64,000 nt of DNA from Gammaproteobacteria bacterium (GTDB taxonomy: Bacteria; Pseudomonadota; Gammaproteobacteria; Chromatiales; Chromatiaceae). Every line of letters begins with the position of its first letter. Within the stretch, counting starts at the first letter, position 1. Where the stretch lies: assembly GCA_024510845.1 (NCBI GenBank), contig JANEMA010000003.1, positions 18,102-82,101 of the forward strand, given 5' to 3'. This document shows positions 11,280 to 20,969 of this stretch, in pieces. The notes under the pieces are model-generated. The model was not told the origin of the DNA. It made no database searches and worked only from the letters and a program-made list of their open reading frames with translations. The position numbers and the translations under genes were made by a program.

Positions 11280-12640
11280 GCGCCCCTTACATACTGGTCG
11301 TGGACGATGAGCCGGATATCCGCGAACTGGTCAGCGAGATCCTGCAGGACGAGGGTTACCAGGTGGCCACCGCCGAGAACGGCGAGCTGGCGCGCCAGGC
11401 GCTGCGCGAGCGCCGGCCCGACCTGATCCTGCTGGACATCTGGATGCCTGATGTCGACGGCATCAGCCTGCTCAAGGAGTGGGCCGAGGCCGGCGAGCTG
11501 CCCTGCCCGGTGATCATGATGTCCGGGCACGGCACCGTAGAGACCGCGGTCGAGGCCACCCGCCTCGGTGCCTACGATTTCCTGGAGAAGCCGCTGTCGC
11601 TGGCCAAGCTGCTGCTCACCGTGGAGCGTGCACTCGAGGCGCATCGCCTGGCCCAGGAGAACATCCAGTTTCGTGCGCGTGATATCACCATGGTCGAACC
11701 GGTGGGCAACAGCCAGGTCATGGTGCGCCTGCGCGAGCAGGTCAAGCGCGTGGCCCAGCACGACACCTGGGTGCTGATCACCGGTGAGCCGGGGAGTGGG
11801 CGCGAGACCATTGCCCGTTACCTGCATGCACACAGCGCGCGCCGTGATGGTCCCTTCGTGGATGTAGGCGTGTCTGGCATCACCCAAGGCGGAGCAGCAC
11901 TGGAACTGTTCGGTCGCGAGCAGGGGGGGCGTGTCGAATACGGCCGTCTGGAGCAGGCTGCCGGCGGTATCCTGTTTCTCGACGAGATGGCCGATATGGA
12001 TCCGGATGTCCAGTCGCAACTGGCGGCGGCGCTGGATACTGGTGCCTTTCTGCGCGTCGGTGGTGCCGAGCCGGTACGCCTGGACGCACGGGTGGTAGCG
12101 GCCACCCGGCATGATCTGGCCGAGAAAGTGGCTGCCGGCAAGTTCCGCAAGGATCTGTTTTTCCAGCTCAACGTGGTGCCCTTGCGCGTGCCCCCGCTGC
12201 GTGAGCGCCGTGAGGACATCCCCTTGTTGCTGGCCTCGGCGGTGGATCGCTTGGTATTGCGCGAGAAGCTGCCTTACCGGTATTTCTCGGTGGCGGCGCA
12301 GAACTATCTGCGCAATCATGCCTGGCTAGGCAATGTGCGTGAGTTGATCAATTTGGTGCAGCGGGTGCTGATTCTCGGTCACGAGCCCGAGGTCAGCCTG
12401 GAAGAAGTCAAGGCTACGTTGGGGCAGTTGCAACCGGATGGCGTGGCGCCGCAGTTTGTCGGGGTAGTGCTCGATCAGCCACTGCGCGAGGCGCGTGAAG
12501 CCTTCGAGAAAGCCTATCTCGAGTATCACCTGGAACAGGCCGGGGGCAATATCGCGCGTATGGCACAGATCGTGGGTATGGAGCGCACCCACCTGTATCG
12601 CAAGTTGCGCGATCGTGGTATCGAGATCAAGGGACGTTGA
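11276..12640 (+). CDS. ntrX: NtrX-type response regulator (AAA+/Fis), atypical
   Basis: A 454-aa NtrC-family regulator: receiver domain with phospho-acceptor D54 ([13 protein letters not shown]) and K105 (FLEKP), AAA+ domain from about 140, and a Fis-type helix-turn-helix at the end ([22 protein letters not shown]). Two family hallmarks are altered. Walker A reads GEPGSGRE, with arginine in place of lysine, and the GAFTGA loop for sigma54 contact is absent ([18 protein letters not shown] spans the site). Walker B (GILFLDEM) remains. Alphaproteobacterial NtrX proteins are also known to lack GAFTGA. It therefore probably works as a DNA-binding regulator rather than a sigma54 activator (inference). 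It overlaps ntrY by 4 nt. Confidence 0.87.
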   Translation: MSAPYILVVDDEPDIRELVSEILQDEGYQVATAENGELARQALRERRPDLILLDIWMPDVDGISLLKEWAEAGELPCPVIMMSGHGTVETAVEATRLGAYDFLEKPLSLAKLLLTVERALEAHRLAQENIQFRARDITMVEPVGNSQVMVRLREQVKRVAQHDTWVLITGEPGSGRETIARYLHAHSARRDGPFVDVGVSGITQGGAALELFGREQGGRVEYGRLEQAAGGILFLDEMADMDPDVQSQLAAALDTGAFLRVGGAEPVRLDARVVAATRHDLAEKVAAGKFRKDLFFQLNVVPLRVPPLRERREDIPLLLASAVDRLVLREKLPYRYFSVAAQNYLRNHAWLGNVRELINLVQRVLILGHEPEVSLEEVKATLGQLQPDGVAPQFVGVVLDQPLREAREAFEKAYLEYHLEQAGGNIARMAQIVGMERTHLYRKLRDRGIEIKGR

Positions 12641-12684
12641 TCCCGGCGGCAGCTGGAATCCGGCCTGAAGTGGGGGACGGGAGC

Positions 12685-14058
12685 ATGAAGATTATCATTC
12701 TGGGTGCCGGACAGGTGGGTACCTCGGTGGCGCACAATCTGGCCTCGGAGGCCAATGACATCACCGTGGTCGATCAGAACGGCGAGTTGCTGTGCGATCT
12801 TGCCGACCGCCTGGACATCCGCACTGTGCAGGGACTGGCCTCGCATCCCGGCGTGCTCGCCCAGGCCGGCGCGGACGATGCCGACATGCTGATCGCGGTG
12901 ACCAACAGCGACGAGGTCAATATGGTGGCCTGCCAGGCTGCCTGGACCCTGTTTCACACCCCACGCAAGATAGCACGAGTGCGTGCTCCGGAATACATCA
13001 AGCACCCGGCGCTTTTCTCGCAGGAGGCGCTGTCCATCGACGTGCTGATCAGTCCCGAGCAGTTGGTCACCGACTACATCATGCGCCTGATCGAGCACCC
13101 CGGTGCCTTGCAGGTGCTCGATTTTGCGGGTGGTCGGGTGCGCTTGGTGGCGGTACGCGCTTTCTACGGCGGACCACTGGTCGGCCACGAGATCCGCGAC
13201 CTGAATGAATGGCTCAAGGGTGGTGAGGCGCGTATTGCTGCCATCTATCGCAAGGGACGGGCCATCGAGCCGCAGGGCAACACAGTGATCGAGGCCGACG
13301 ACGAGGTGTTCTTCCTCGCCGCGGCGCAGAATATCCAGGCGGTGCTCAAGACCCTGCGGCGCTCGGAAAAGCCATTTCGTCGCCTGATCTTCGTCGGTGG
13401 TGGCAATATTGGCCGTCGTCTCGCCCAGGCGCTGGAGAACAATTTCCGGGTGAAGCTGATCGAGCGTGACCCCGAGCGCGTGGAGAACGTCGCCGAGAGC
13501 CTGCGCAACACTATCGTGCTGCATGGTGATGCCGCTGACGAGAACCTGTTGCTCGAGGAGAACATCGAGGAGACCGATGTTTTCTGCGCGGTGACCAACG
13601 ACGACGAGGCCAATATCCTCTCGGCGATGCTGGCCAAGCGCCTGGGGGCACGTAAGGTGATGGCCCTGATCAACCGGGCGGCGTATGTGGATCTGGTGCA
13701 GTCGGACGTGATCGACATCGCGATCTCACCGCAGCACGCCACTATCGGTTCCCTGCTGACCCACGTGCGACGTGGCGACGTGGTTGTGGTGCATTCGCTG
13801 CGCAGGGGGGCGGCAGAGGCCATCGAGGCGGTGGCACACGGCGATCACAAGACCTCACGTGTGGTCGGTCGCACGATCGAGGGTATCAAGTTGCCCAAGG
13901 GGACCAATATCGGCGCTATCGTTCGTGGTGACGAGGTCATTGTCGCCCACCACGACACTGTGATCGAATCCGAGGATCATGTCATCCTGTTCCTCATGGA
14001 CAAGCGCCGCATCCACGAGGTCGAACGCCTGTTCGCGGTGGACATCATCTTCCTCTGA
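12685..14058 (+). CDS. trkA: Trk potassium uptake regulatory subunit TrkA
   Basis: Cytoplasmic NAD(H)/ATP-binding gating subunit of the Trk K+ channel. It has two RCK repeats: TrkA_N with [19 protein letters not shown] at the N-terminus, TrkA_C, then a second TrkA_N starting [19 protein letters not shown] and a second TrkA_C. The length of 457 aa matches E. coli (458). The track opens at a TTG 16 codons earlier that overlaps the ntrX stop. I chose the ATG at 12685, preceded by GGGGGACGGGAGC. It continues the rsmB-ntrYX run. Its partner trkH lies just downstream on the opposite strand, with a decayed trkH-like piece in between. Confidence 0.96.
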   Translation: MKIIILGAGQVGTSVAHNLASEANDITVVDQNGELLCDLADRLDIRTVQGLASHPGVLAQAGADDADMLIAVTNSDEVNMVACQAAWTLFHTPRKIARVRAPEYIKHPALFSQEALSIDVLISPEQLVTDYIMRLIEHPGALQVLDFAGGRVRLVAVRAFYGGPLVGHEIRDLNEWLKGGEARIAAIYRKGRAIEPQGNTVIEADDEVFFLAAAQNIQAVLKTLRRSEKPFRRLIFVGGGNIGRRLAQALENNFRVKLIERDPERVENVAESLRNTIVLHGDAADENLLLEENIEETDVFCAVTNDDEANILSAMLAKRLGARKVMALINRAAYVDLVQSDVIDIAISPQHATIGSLLTHVRRGDVVVVHSLRRGAAEAIEAVAHGDHKTSRVVGRTIEGIKLPKGTNIGAIVRGDEVIVAHHDTVIESEDHVILFLMDKRRIHEVERLFAVDIIFL

Positions 14059-14081
14059 CATCATGTACCTGCAATCGGCCC

Positions 14082-14180
14082 ATCCTGGTCCCGACTGCGG
14101 CCTTTGCCTACTGGTATGAATGTCTTCGATGCCTTGGGCCATGTTTTCTCGACAAGTGGATATGGTTTTCACCACACTAC
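14082..14180 (+). pseudogene. Degraded TrkH fragment
   Basis: No open gene, but two adjoining frames spell a TrkH pore segment. ILVPTAAFAYW in one frame is followed, after a small deletion/frameshift, by GMNVFDALGHVFSTSGYGFHH. The intact TrkH next door reads MTGACALAYWLAGMSGFDAIAHAFSTVSTGGFSTH at the same place. The piece lies 24 nt after trkA in the same orientation, where trkH is found in many relatives. It is most simply the remains of an older trkH, now replaced by the inverted intact copy. Short length keeps confidence moderate. Confidence 0.5.
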
Positions 14181-14203
14181 TCCGGTCTTCTGGATGGATC
14201 GAG

Positions 14204-15649
14204 TCAGGCGCGCCAGAACTCGGGAGTCATCAGCACCAGGATGGTGAAGATCTCGAGGCGTCCAAGCAGCATGGCGAACACGGCGATCAGCTTGCTTGGT
14301 TCGGATACCGAGCTGAAGCTGGTGGCCACTTCTCCCAGTCCGGGACCCAGATTGTTCATGGTGGCGGCAATAGCCGAAAAGGCGGAGACCTGGTCCAACC
14401 CGGTGGCCATCATCAACAGCATCAAGATCACGAAGCTTACGACGTAGGCTGCCATGAAGCCCCATACCGCCTGTACCGTCTGCGCCGAGATCACTTGGTT
14501 GCCCACGCGGATCGGTAGTTGCGCGCGTGGGTGGATCAGACGGCGTACCTCGCGCCACCCTTGGTGAGTGAGCAGTACGATGCGTACTACCTTCATGCCG
14601 CCGGCGGTGGACCCGCCACAACCGCCGATGAAGCTGATGAAGATCAGAAGCACCGGCACGAAGCTGGGCCAGTGTGAGAAATCCACGGTTCCGAAACCGG
14701 TGCTGGTGATTACTGATATCACTTCGAAGATGCTGTTGCGCAGGGCGCTGACATAGTCGGGGTAGGTCCCGGCGAAGTGCAGAAAGCCACTGATCACCAA
14801 CACCATTGCGAGAATGATCAGCAGGAAGGCGCGGACTTCCACGTTACCCAGGTAGGTGAGCGGGTTGCGTTGCCGCCATGCCAGATAGTGTACGCTGAAG
14901 TTGATCGCGCCCAGGGTCATGAACAGAATGGATATGCCCTCGATCAGCGGGTTGTCGAAGAAGCCCAGGTTGGCGTCGTGGGTCGAGAAGCCGCCAGTGG
15001 AGACGGTGGAGAAGGCATGTGCTATGGCGTCGAATCCGCTCATGCCAGCCAGCCAGTAGGCCAGGGCGCAGGCACCGGTCATGCCCACGTAGAAGCTCCA
15101 GAGATAACGGGCGGTCTGACTCAGGCGGGGGGTGAGCTTTTCTTCCTTGAATGGACCCGGGGCTTCGGCCTTGTACAGCTGCATGCCACCGATGCCCAGC
15201 ATGGGCAGCACCGCGATGGCGAGCACAATCATGCCCATGCCGCCCAGCCACTGGAGCAATTGACGGTAGAACAGCAGGGAGTGCGGCAGCTTGTCGAGAC
15301 CGCTGATCACCGTAGCGCCGGTGGTAGTGAATGCCGAGACTGCTTCGAACAATGCGTCCACGGGGCCGAGGTGGGCGCTGAGCACGAAGGGCAGTGAGGC
15401 CAAGCTGCCCACGCCGGTCCAGAACAGGGCGACTACCAGGAATCCGTCGCGATTGTTCAAGTTGTGGCGTGCGCGTCCTCCAACCAGCAGGAAGACGAGA
15501 CCGGCGCCCAGGCTGGTGCCGATGGCCTGCAGAAAATGCCCGACCTCCTGCTCGCCGTAGAGGACCGCGACTGCCAGCGGAGCGAGCAGGACCAGGCCAA
15601 AGCCGAGTGAGAAGAAACCGATGATGCGGGCGATGGTGCGGATGTGCAT
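14204..15649 (-). CDS. trkH: Trk potassium transporter membrane subunit TrkH
   Basis: The pore-forming K+ uptake subunit, 481 aa and about ten hydrophobic segments with four P-loop repeats. Examples of selectivity-filter regions are FEAVSAFTTTGATVISGLD, AFSTVSTGGFSTHD and VISVITSTGFGTVDFS. The start ATG at 15649 gives MHIRTIARIIGFFSLGFGLV, typical of the family. The gene converges on trkA, an unusual layout, because the two are more often in the same direction. Upstream lies a 1-kb stretch with no intact gene and a decayed transposase, consistent with a rearrangement having placed trkH here. Confidence 0.95.
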   Translation of the reverse strand: MHIRTIARIIGFFSLGFGLVLLAPLAVAVLYGEQEVGHFLQAIGTSLGAGLVFLLVGGRARHNLNNRDGFLVVALFWTGVGSLASLPFVLSAHLGPVDALFEAVSAFTTTGATVISGLDKLPHSLLFYRQLLQWLGGMGMIVLAIAVLPMLGIGGMQLYKAEAPGPFKEEKLTPRLSQTARYLWSFYVGMTGACALAYWLAGMSGFDAIAHAFSTVSTGGFSTHDANLGFFDNPLIEGISILFMTLGAINFSVHYLAWRQRNPLTYLGNVEVRAFLLIILAMVLVISGFLHFAGTYPDYVSALRNSIFEVISVITSTGFGTVDFSHWPSFVPVLLIFISFIGGCGGSTAGGMKVVRIVLLTHQGWREVRRLIHPRAQLPIRVGNQVISAQTVQAVWGFMAAYVVSFVILMLLMMATGLDQVSAFSAIAATMNNLGPGLGEVATSFSSVSEPSKLIAVFAMLLGRLEIFTILVLMTPEFWRA

Positions 15650-15959
15650 GGTGGTCTTGGGCTGTCAGGGCAAGATGCTGCGTTCCAGTGTGGCACAGTT
15701 TGCCTGCTCGATGGTCAGTCTCAGCGCGGTGTTGGCGTACAGATCGTCGGGGTGAGCCTCGTGCTCCAGCGCCGAATACCTCGCTTTCAACATCTTGTTG
15801 TGGAGACTGAGATTGACTTTGTCCTCGGTTCATTGCCGGTTCTGGATGTTCTGCACCTATTCGGAACAGCTTACGCACACACCACTGGTGTTGGCCAGGA
15901 TGTCCGGTAGTACCGGGGTGTCGCGTGGCTGCAGGACCCGCTCGGACTGGGGAGTGACG
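15650..15959. other. Gap upstream of trkH, no recognisable gene
   Basis: About 310 bp between the trkH start and the transposase remnant. On the minus strand a short open run ends at 15664 (MLKARYSALEHEAHPDDLYA... about 43 codons, preceded by an in-frame stop). It has no recognisable relative and may itself be a remnant. No clear promoter for trkH was found. Confidence 0.4.
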
Positions 15960-16513
15960 GGGTCGTTTTGCCGCCTCGACCATCAGCCACGCATGGATAA
16001 CACCGGCGTTTGCGACCATGGTCGTGAGTCGATTCCGCCGGAGAAGCTTCTGAGAGCCCAACTGCTGATGGCATTCTGCACTATTCGCAGCGAACGCCAG
16101 TTCAGTTGTATGGAACAGGTCGACTACTGGAAGGAGATATTGCACGACGCTTCTTTGCCCGGGTGTTCGGCCAGGTCGAACGGGGCGGCCTGCTGTTCAG
16201 GGAATACTTCAGCGTGGATGGCACGATGATCGAGGCGCAGGCCTCGCTCAAGAGCTACCGACCAAAGGATGAAGAGGATCCACCTGGAGGTGGAGTCCGT
16301 AATCCCGATGTCGATTTCCACGGAGAGGAGCGGTGCCGGGACACGCAGAATCCAAGACTGACATTGAGGAATGCCTCGGCCGGGCCAAGACGGTTGGTGG
16401 GTTGCGCGAGAGCCAGTTTGTGGGGCGCGATAAGGCCGGGCTTTCAGTTTGTGCTGAGCATGGCTGCTACAACACTAGTTCGCATGCACAATCTCAAAGG
16501 GGTGGCACGATGA
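15960..16513 (+). pseudogene. Decayed IS5-family transposase
   Basis: Pieces of an IS5-type DDE transposase in shifting frames. The N-terminal region is GRESIPPEKLLRAQLLMAF followed by TIRSERQF. The middle is DIARRFFARVFGQVERGGLL, EYFSVDGTMIEAQASLKS and RPKDEEDPPGGGVRNPDVDF. The C-terminal pieces are KTVGGLRESQFVGRDKAG in one frame and GFQFVLSMAA...LVRMHNLKG in another. The central catalytic part between RDTQNP and KTDIEE is missing, and the frame changes at least three times, so it cannot be active. Terminal inverted repeats could not be placed. It lies between trkH and polA and is the only clear insertion-sequence trace in the window. Confidence 0.8.
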
Positions 16514-16633
16514 CGGAAAAGGTGTCAAGGGGGCAGTGCGCCTGTGGGTAATGTTTGTATCCTGTCCCGGGGCATTGTCCTGCATGTCGTGTTCCAATCG
16601 CCAAATTGTCGATACACATAGTATCCTGCGCGC

Positions 16634-19345
16634 ATGGAAAATCGTCCCCCCTTGATTCTCGTCGATGGGTCTTCGTATCTGTTTCGGGCTTTCCACGCGC
16701 TGCCGGCATTGACCAATTCGCAGGGCCAGCCCACTGGCGCTATCGTCGGTGTGGTGAACATGCTGCGCAAGTTGCGCAACGATTACCAGCCCACGCATTT
16801 CGCCGTGGTGTTCGACGCTCCGGGCAAGACCTTCCGCGACGACCTGTATGCCGAGTACAAGGCCAACCGCCCGCCCATGCCCGACGAACTGCGGATGCAG
16901 ATCGAGCGGCTGCACGAGATCATCCGCGCGATGGGATTGCCGCTGCTGGTGATCGACGGGGTGGAGGCCGACGACGTGATCGGCACCCTCGCCCGCCAGG
17001 CCGCTGAGCAGGGCATGGATGTACTCATCTCCACCGGTGACAAGGACATGGCGCAGCTGGTGGGCGAACATGTCACCCTGGTCGATACCCTGCAGGATAC
17101 GGTGCTCGATCGCGAGGGGGTGATCGCCAAGTTCAGCGTGGCTCCGGAGCAGATCGTGGACTACCTGACCCTGGTCGGCGACACATCGGACAATATCCCC
17201 GGGGTGCCCAAGGTCGGTCCCAAGACCGCGGCCAAGTGGTTGCAGCAGTACGGTTTGCTCGACGCGCTGGTGGTGCATGCCGACGAGATCCGTGGCAGGG
17301 TGGGCGAGAATTTGCGTGCCAGCCTGGATCAACTGCCTTTGTCGAAGCAACTGGCCACTATCAAGTGCGATGTCGAATTGCCGCTGGCACCACAGGATCT
17401 GGTGCCCGGTGAGCCCGATGTGGTGCGTCTGCGAGTGATTTATCGCGAGCTCGAGGCACGGCGATTACTCGCTGTACTGGAAGAGGAGGTGGGCGAGGAA
17501 GATGGCGGTGACGAACGGCCATCAGAGGTTGCTCAGGATTACCCGATCATCACTGATGAGGCAGTGTTCGAAGACTGGTTGCAACGGCTGGAGGCAGCGG
17601 ATCTGTTCGCCTTCGATACCGAGACCACCAGTCTGAACTACATGCAGGCCGAGGTGGTTGGCGTGTCCTTCGCGGTGGCTCCCGGTGAGGCGGCCTATGT
17701 GCCATTGGCGCACAACGATCCGGACACCCCGCAACAGCTCGACCGTGAGCAGGTGCTGGCGCGTCTGCAGCCGCTGCTGGCCTCGGGGCGGGTGTGGCTG
17801 ATCGGTCAGCACATCAAGTACGACATGAACGTACTGGCCAACCATGGCATCGTGCTGGAGGATGTCGCCTTCGACACCATGCTCGAGTCCTACGTACTGG
17901 ATGCTGTCGCCGGACGTCACGACATGGACTCGCTGGCCGAGCGCTACCTGGGGTATCGCACCATCCGCTACGAGGAGATCGCCGGCAAGGGCGCGAAGCA
18001 ATTGCGTTTCGAGCAGATTCCCGTGGCCCAGGCCGGCCCCTATGCCGCCGAGGATGCCGACATCGCCCTGCGCCTGCACCAGGCCCTGTGGCCGAAGCTC
18101 GAGGCCGAACCGAAGCTGGCGGCTGTGCTGCGCGAGATCGAGCTGCCGCTGGTGCCGGTGCTCTCGCGCATGGAGCGCACCGGGGTGCGGGTCGATCGTG
18201 AGATGCTGGCGTGCCAGAGCCAGGAACTGGCCGGGCGCCTGCATGCCTTGGAGCAGCAGGCCTATGCCATCGCCGGGCGGTCGTTCAACATGGGATCGCC
18301 CAAGCAGATCGGCCAGATCTTCTTCGAGGAGCTGGGCCTGCCGGTGATCCGCAAGACGCCCAAGGGGGCCCCCTCGACCTCCGAGAAGGTCCTGCAGGAA
18401 CTGGCCGAGCAGGGCTTCGAGCTGCCGCAAGTGATCCTCGAGCATCGGGGACTGGCCAAGCTCAAGTCCACCTACACCGACAAGCTGCCGGAGATGATCG
18501 ACCCGCGTACCGGGCGGGTGCACACCAGCTATCACCAGGCGGTGGCCGCCACCGGTCGCCTGTCCTCGTCGGCTCCCAACCTGCAGAATATCCCGGTGCG
18601 CACCGAGGAGGGGCGGCGCATTCGCCAGGCCTTCGTGCCCGAGTCGGGCTGGATCATGCTGGCGGCCGACTATTCACAGATCGAGTTGCGCATCATGGCG
18701 CACCTCTCGGGTGACGAGGGGCTTCTGCGCGCCTTCGCCGAAGGCCGTGACATCCACCGTGCCACCGCTGCTGAGGTGTTCGGCAAAGGTGACCCTGAAA
18801 AGGTCAGCGATGAGCAGCGGCGCTCGGCCAAGGCCATCAATTTCGGTCTGATCTACGGTATGTCTGCCTTCGGACTGGCACGTCAGCTCGGTATCGAACG
18901 CGGCGAGGCGCAGCAGTATATCGACCGCTATTTCGAGCGTTATCCGGGGGTGCGTGCCTTCATGGAACGCATCCGCGAACAGGCGTGCGAGCAGGGCTAT
19001 GTCGAGACCCTGTTCGGCCGTCGCCTGTACCTGCCCGAGATCAAGTCGCGCAATGGCGTGCGTCGGGCTGCCGCCGAGCGCACCGCCATCAATGCGCCCA
19101 TGCAGGGTACGGCAGCGGATATCATCAAACGTGCCATGATCGTGCTGGCTGGCTGGCTGCAACGGGAGGCTCCCGAGGTGCGTTTGCTGATGCAGGTACA
19201 TGATGAGCTGGTGTTCGAGGTGGCGCCGGAGGTACTGGAGCCGGCTCGCGAGCGTATCCGTGAGTACATGTCGGGGGCCGCCGAGCTGGCGGTGCCTCTG
19301 GTAGTGGATATCGGGGTTGGTGAGAACTGGGATCAGGCGCACTGA
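16634..19345 (+). CDS. polA: DNA polymerase I
   Basis: Okazaki-fragment processing and repair polymerase, 903 aa with all three domains. The 5'-3' exonuclease spans roughly residues 1-290 (LILVDGSSYLFRAFHALP, GVEADDVIGTLA). The 3'-5' proofreading exonuclease begins near 325 and is intact by its DTETTSLN motif. The polymerase domain has motif A DYSQIELRIMAHLSGD, motif B RRSAKAINFGLIYGMSAFG and motif C QVHDELVFEV. The ATG at 16634 gives the standard N-terminus. It stands alone downstream of the IS remnant; no clear promoter was seen in the 120 bp before it. Confidence 0.98.
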   Translation: MENRPPLILVDGSSYLFRAFHALPALTNSQGQPTGAIVGVVNMLRKLRNDYQPTHFAVVFDAPGKTFRDDLYAEYKANRPPMPDELRMQIERLHEIIRAMGLPLLVIDGVEADDVIGTLARQAAEQGMDVLISTGDKDMAQLVGEHVTLVDTLQDTVLDREGVIAKFSVAPEQIVDYLTLVGDTSDNIPGVPKVGPKTAAKWLQQYGLLDALVVHADEIRGRVGENLRASLDQLPLSKQLATIKCDVELPLAPQDLVPGEPDVVRLRVIYRELEARRLLAVLEEEVGEEDGGDERPSEVAQDYPIITDEAVFEDWLQRLEAADLFAFDTETTSLNYMQAEVVGVSFAVAPGEAAYVPLAHNDPDTPQQLDREQVLARLQPLLASGRVWLIGQHIKYDMNVLANHGIVLEDVAFDTMLESYVLDAVAGRHDMDSLAERYLGYRTIRYEEIAGKGAKQLRFEQIPVAQAGPYAAEDADIALRLHQALWPKLEAEPKLAAVLREIELPLVPVLSRMERTGVRVDREMLACQSQELAGRLHALEQQAYAIAGRSFNMGSPKQIGQIFFEELGLPVIRKTPKGAPSTSEKVLQELAEQGFELPQVILEHRGLAKLKSTYTDKLPEMIDPRTGRVHTSYHQAVAATGRLSSSAPNLQNIPVRTEEGRRIRQAFVPESGWIMLAADYSQIELRIMAHLSGDEGLLRAFAEGRDIHRATAAEVFGKGDPEKVSDEQRRSAKAINFGLIYGMSAFGLARQLGIERGEAQQYIDRYFERYPGVRAFMERIREQACEQGYVETLFGRRLYLPEIKSRNGVRRAAAERTAINAPMQGTAADIIKRAMIVLAGWLQREAPEVRLLMQVHDELVFEVAPEVLEPARERIREYMSGAAELAVPLVVDIGVGENWDQAH

Positions 19346-19644
19346 ACCCTGTCCATTCGACGACAGGGATGTGTGTGGTCGGTGTGGAATTACTGGTGGC
19401 AGGTGATCATGGGCGATGATCAGCCGGGTCTTCGTCTGGGTACTTGCTACTTTCTCCGATGCCGGTTCCTGCCTTTTTCACCGTGTCGTCGATTACCAGG
19501 CCAACCATGGCCAGGCAGTGTGGTACATGAGTTCCAGCGTCATCATCTGATACCGAATGGTATTGTGCAGAAGCTGGTAGTCGAGGTGCTGTACTTGGTT
19601 GTGCGCATCGCCCTTGCTGCCGGGTGTCTGTTCCGCGGGTCCGC
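19346..19644. other. Gap between polA and the pfp terminator
   Basis: About 300 bp between convergent polA and pfp. CCCTGTC...GACAGGG at 19347-19368 could form a 7-bp stem just after the polA stop, but it has no T-tract, so it is a doubtful terminator. On the minus strand a run reading NQVQHLDYQLLHNTIRYQ then LELMYHTAWPW is open for about 40 codons without a recognisable relative or start. No gene called. Confidence 0.4.
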
Positions 19645-19646
19645 CG

Positions 19647-19674
19647 AAAAAACCCCGCCACGGTGGGCGGGGTT
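19647..19674 (-). terminator. Intrinsic terminator after pfp
   Basis: On the minus strand AACCCCGCC-CACCGT-GGCGGGGTT forms a 9-bp GC-rich stem followed by a T-run (GGTTTTTTC). It lies about 20 nt past the pfp stop and is a textbook Rho-independent terminator for the minus-strand unit. Confidence 0.9.
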
Positions 19675-19694
19675 CATGTGTCGAGCGGATTCCT

Positions 19695-20951
19695 TCAGAT
19701 CTCGAAGGGTGGTAGCTTCTTCTCGATAGTGGCCAGCCTGAGGGTCACGTAGCGCGGCATGCCGTTTTCGTCGTACTTGGGATAGGCTTCGCCCTTGATC
19801 AGTGGATAGAGGTATTCCTTGCACTTGTCGGTGATGCCGTAACCGTCTTCGGAGATGAAGTCCAGGGGCATCATCTTCTCGACGTTGGCGACCTCGGACA
19901 GCGGGGCCTCGCCAATACTCCACTTGTAGGGCGAGGAAGACTCACGCACCACGGTGGGCATGATGGAGTTCTTGCCTTCCAGTGCCTTTTCGACCGCGGT
20001 GGCGCCCAAGGCGTAGGCCTGTTCCACGTCGGATTCCGAGGCCAGGTGGCGTGCTGCGCGCTGCAGGTAGTCGGCCACCGCCCAGTGGAACTTGTGGCCC
20101 AGGACATCCTTGATCATGTTCGCGACCACCGGGGCGGCGCCGCCGAGCTGGGCGTGACCGAAGGAGTCGCGGGTACCCTGCTCGGCCAGGAACTTGCCGT
20201 CCGGCCAGTGGCAGCCCTCGGAGACCACCACGGTGCAGTAGCCGTGTTCCTTCACCCTGGTGTCCACCGCGGTGAGGAACTTGTCCTTGTCGAATTCCAC
20301 CTCGGGGAACAGGGTCACGACCGGGATGCCGTAGTCCTCGACCAAGGCGCCGGCGGCGGCAATCCAACCGGCATGGCGGCCCATGACCTCGATCACGAAG
20401 ATCTTGGTCGAGGTCGCGGCCATGGAGCGCACGTCATAGCTGGCCTCCAGGGTGGAGACGGCGATGTATTTGGCCACCGAGCCGAAGCCTGGGCAGTTGT
20501 CGGTGATTGGAAGGTCGTTGTCCACGGTCTTGGGGATATGGATGGCCTGCACAGGGAAGCCCATCTTCTCGGACAGCTGCGAGATCTTGTAGCAGGTGTC
20601 GGCCGAGTCGCCGCCGCCGTTGTAGAAGAAATAGCCGATATTGTGGGCCTTGAAGATCTCGATCAGCCGTTCGTACTCGCGCTGGTTCTCTTCCAGACTT
20701 TTGAGCTTGTAGCGGCAAGAACCGAAGGCACCCGAGGGGGTGCTCTTGAGTGCCGCTACGGCTTCGTCCGACTCCTGGCTGGTGTCGATCAGTTCCTCGG
20801 TGAGCGCGCCGATGATGCCGTTGCGACCGGCATAGACGTTGGCGATCTTGTCGGGGTGCTTGCGGCAGGTCTCGATGACCCCGCATGCCGATGCATTGAT
20901 GACGGCGGTCACGCCGCCGGATTGGGCGTAAAAGGCATTTTTGGCACTCAT
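19695..20951 (-). CDS. pfp: Pyrophosphate-dependent 6-phosphofructokinase
   Basis: Phosphorylates fructose 6-phosphate reversibly with PPi instead of ATP, so it can serve glycolysis, gluconeogenesis or the Calvin cycle. The signature GGGDSADT (GGDS rather than the ATP-enzyme GGDGS) and PKTVDNDLP mark the PPi-dependent type. MGRHAGW is the usual substrate loop. The track starts at 20969, but RBS AAGAGG lies 6 nt before the ATG at 20951, which gives MSAKNAFYAQSGGVTAVINASA, the family N-terminus; I chose that (418 aa). A small unknown gene precedes it and an intrinsic terminator follows. Such enzymes are common in sulfur-oxidising and methanotrophic gammaproteobacteria. Confidence 0.95.
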   Translation of the reverse strand: MSAKNAFYAQSGGVTAVINASACGVIETCRKHPDKIANVYAGRNGIIGALTEELIDTSQESDEAVAALKSTPSGAFGSCRYKLKSLEENQREYERLIEIFKAHNIGYFFYNGGGDSADTCYKISQLSEKMGFPVQAIHIPKTVDNDLPITDNCPGFGSVAKYIAVSTLEASYDVRSMAATSTKIFVIEVMGRHAGWIAAAGALVEDYGIPVVTLFPEVEFDKDKFLTAVDTRVKEHGYCTVVVSEGCHWPDGKFLAEQGTRDSFGHAQLGGAAPVVANMIKDVLGHKFHWAVADYLQRAARHLASESDVEQAYALGATAVEKALEGKNSIMPTVVRESSSPYKWSIGEAPLSEVANVEKMMPLDFISEDGYGITDKCKEYLYPLIKGEAYPKYDENGMPRYVTLRLATIEKKLPPFEI

Positions 20952-20969
20952 GTTCATCCTCTTGATCAT

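Noticed and set aside
19347-19368. Hairpin after polA as an intrinsic terminator
   Set aside because: 7-bp stem but no T-tract on the plus strand; not enough to call.
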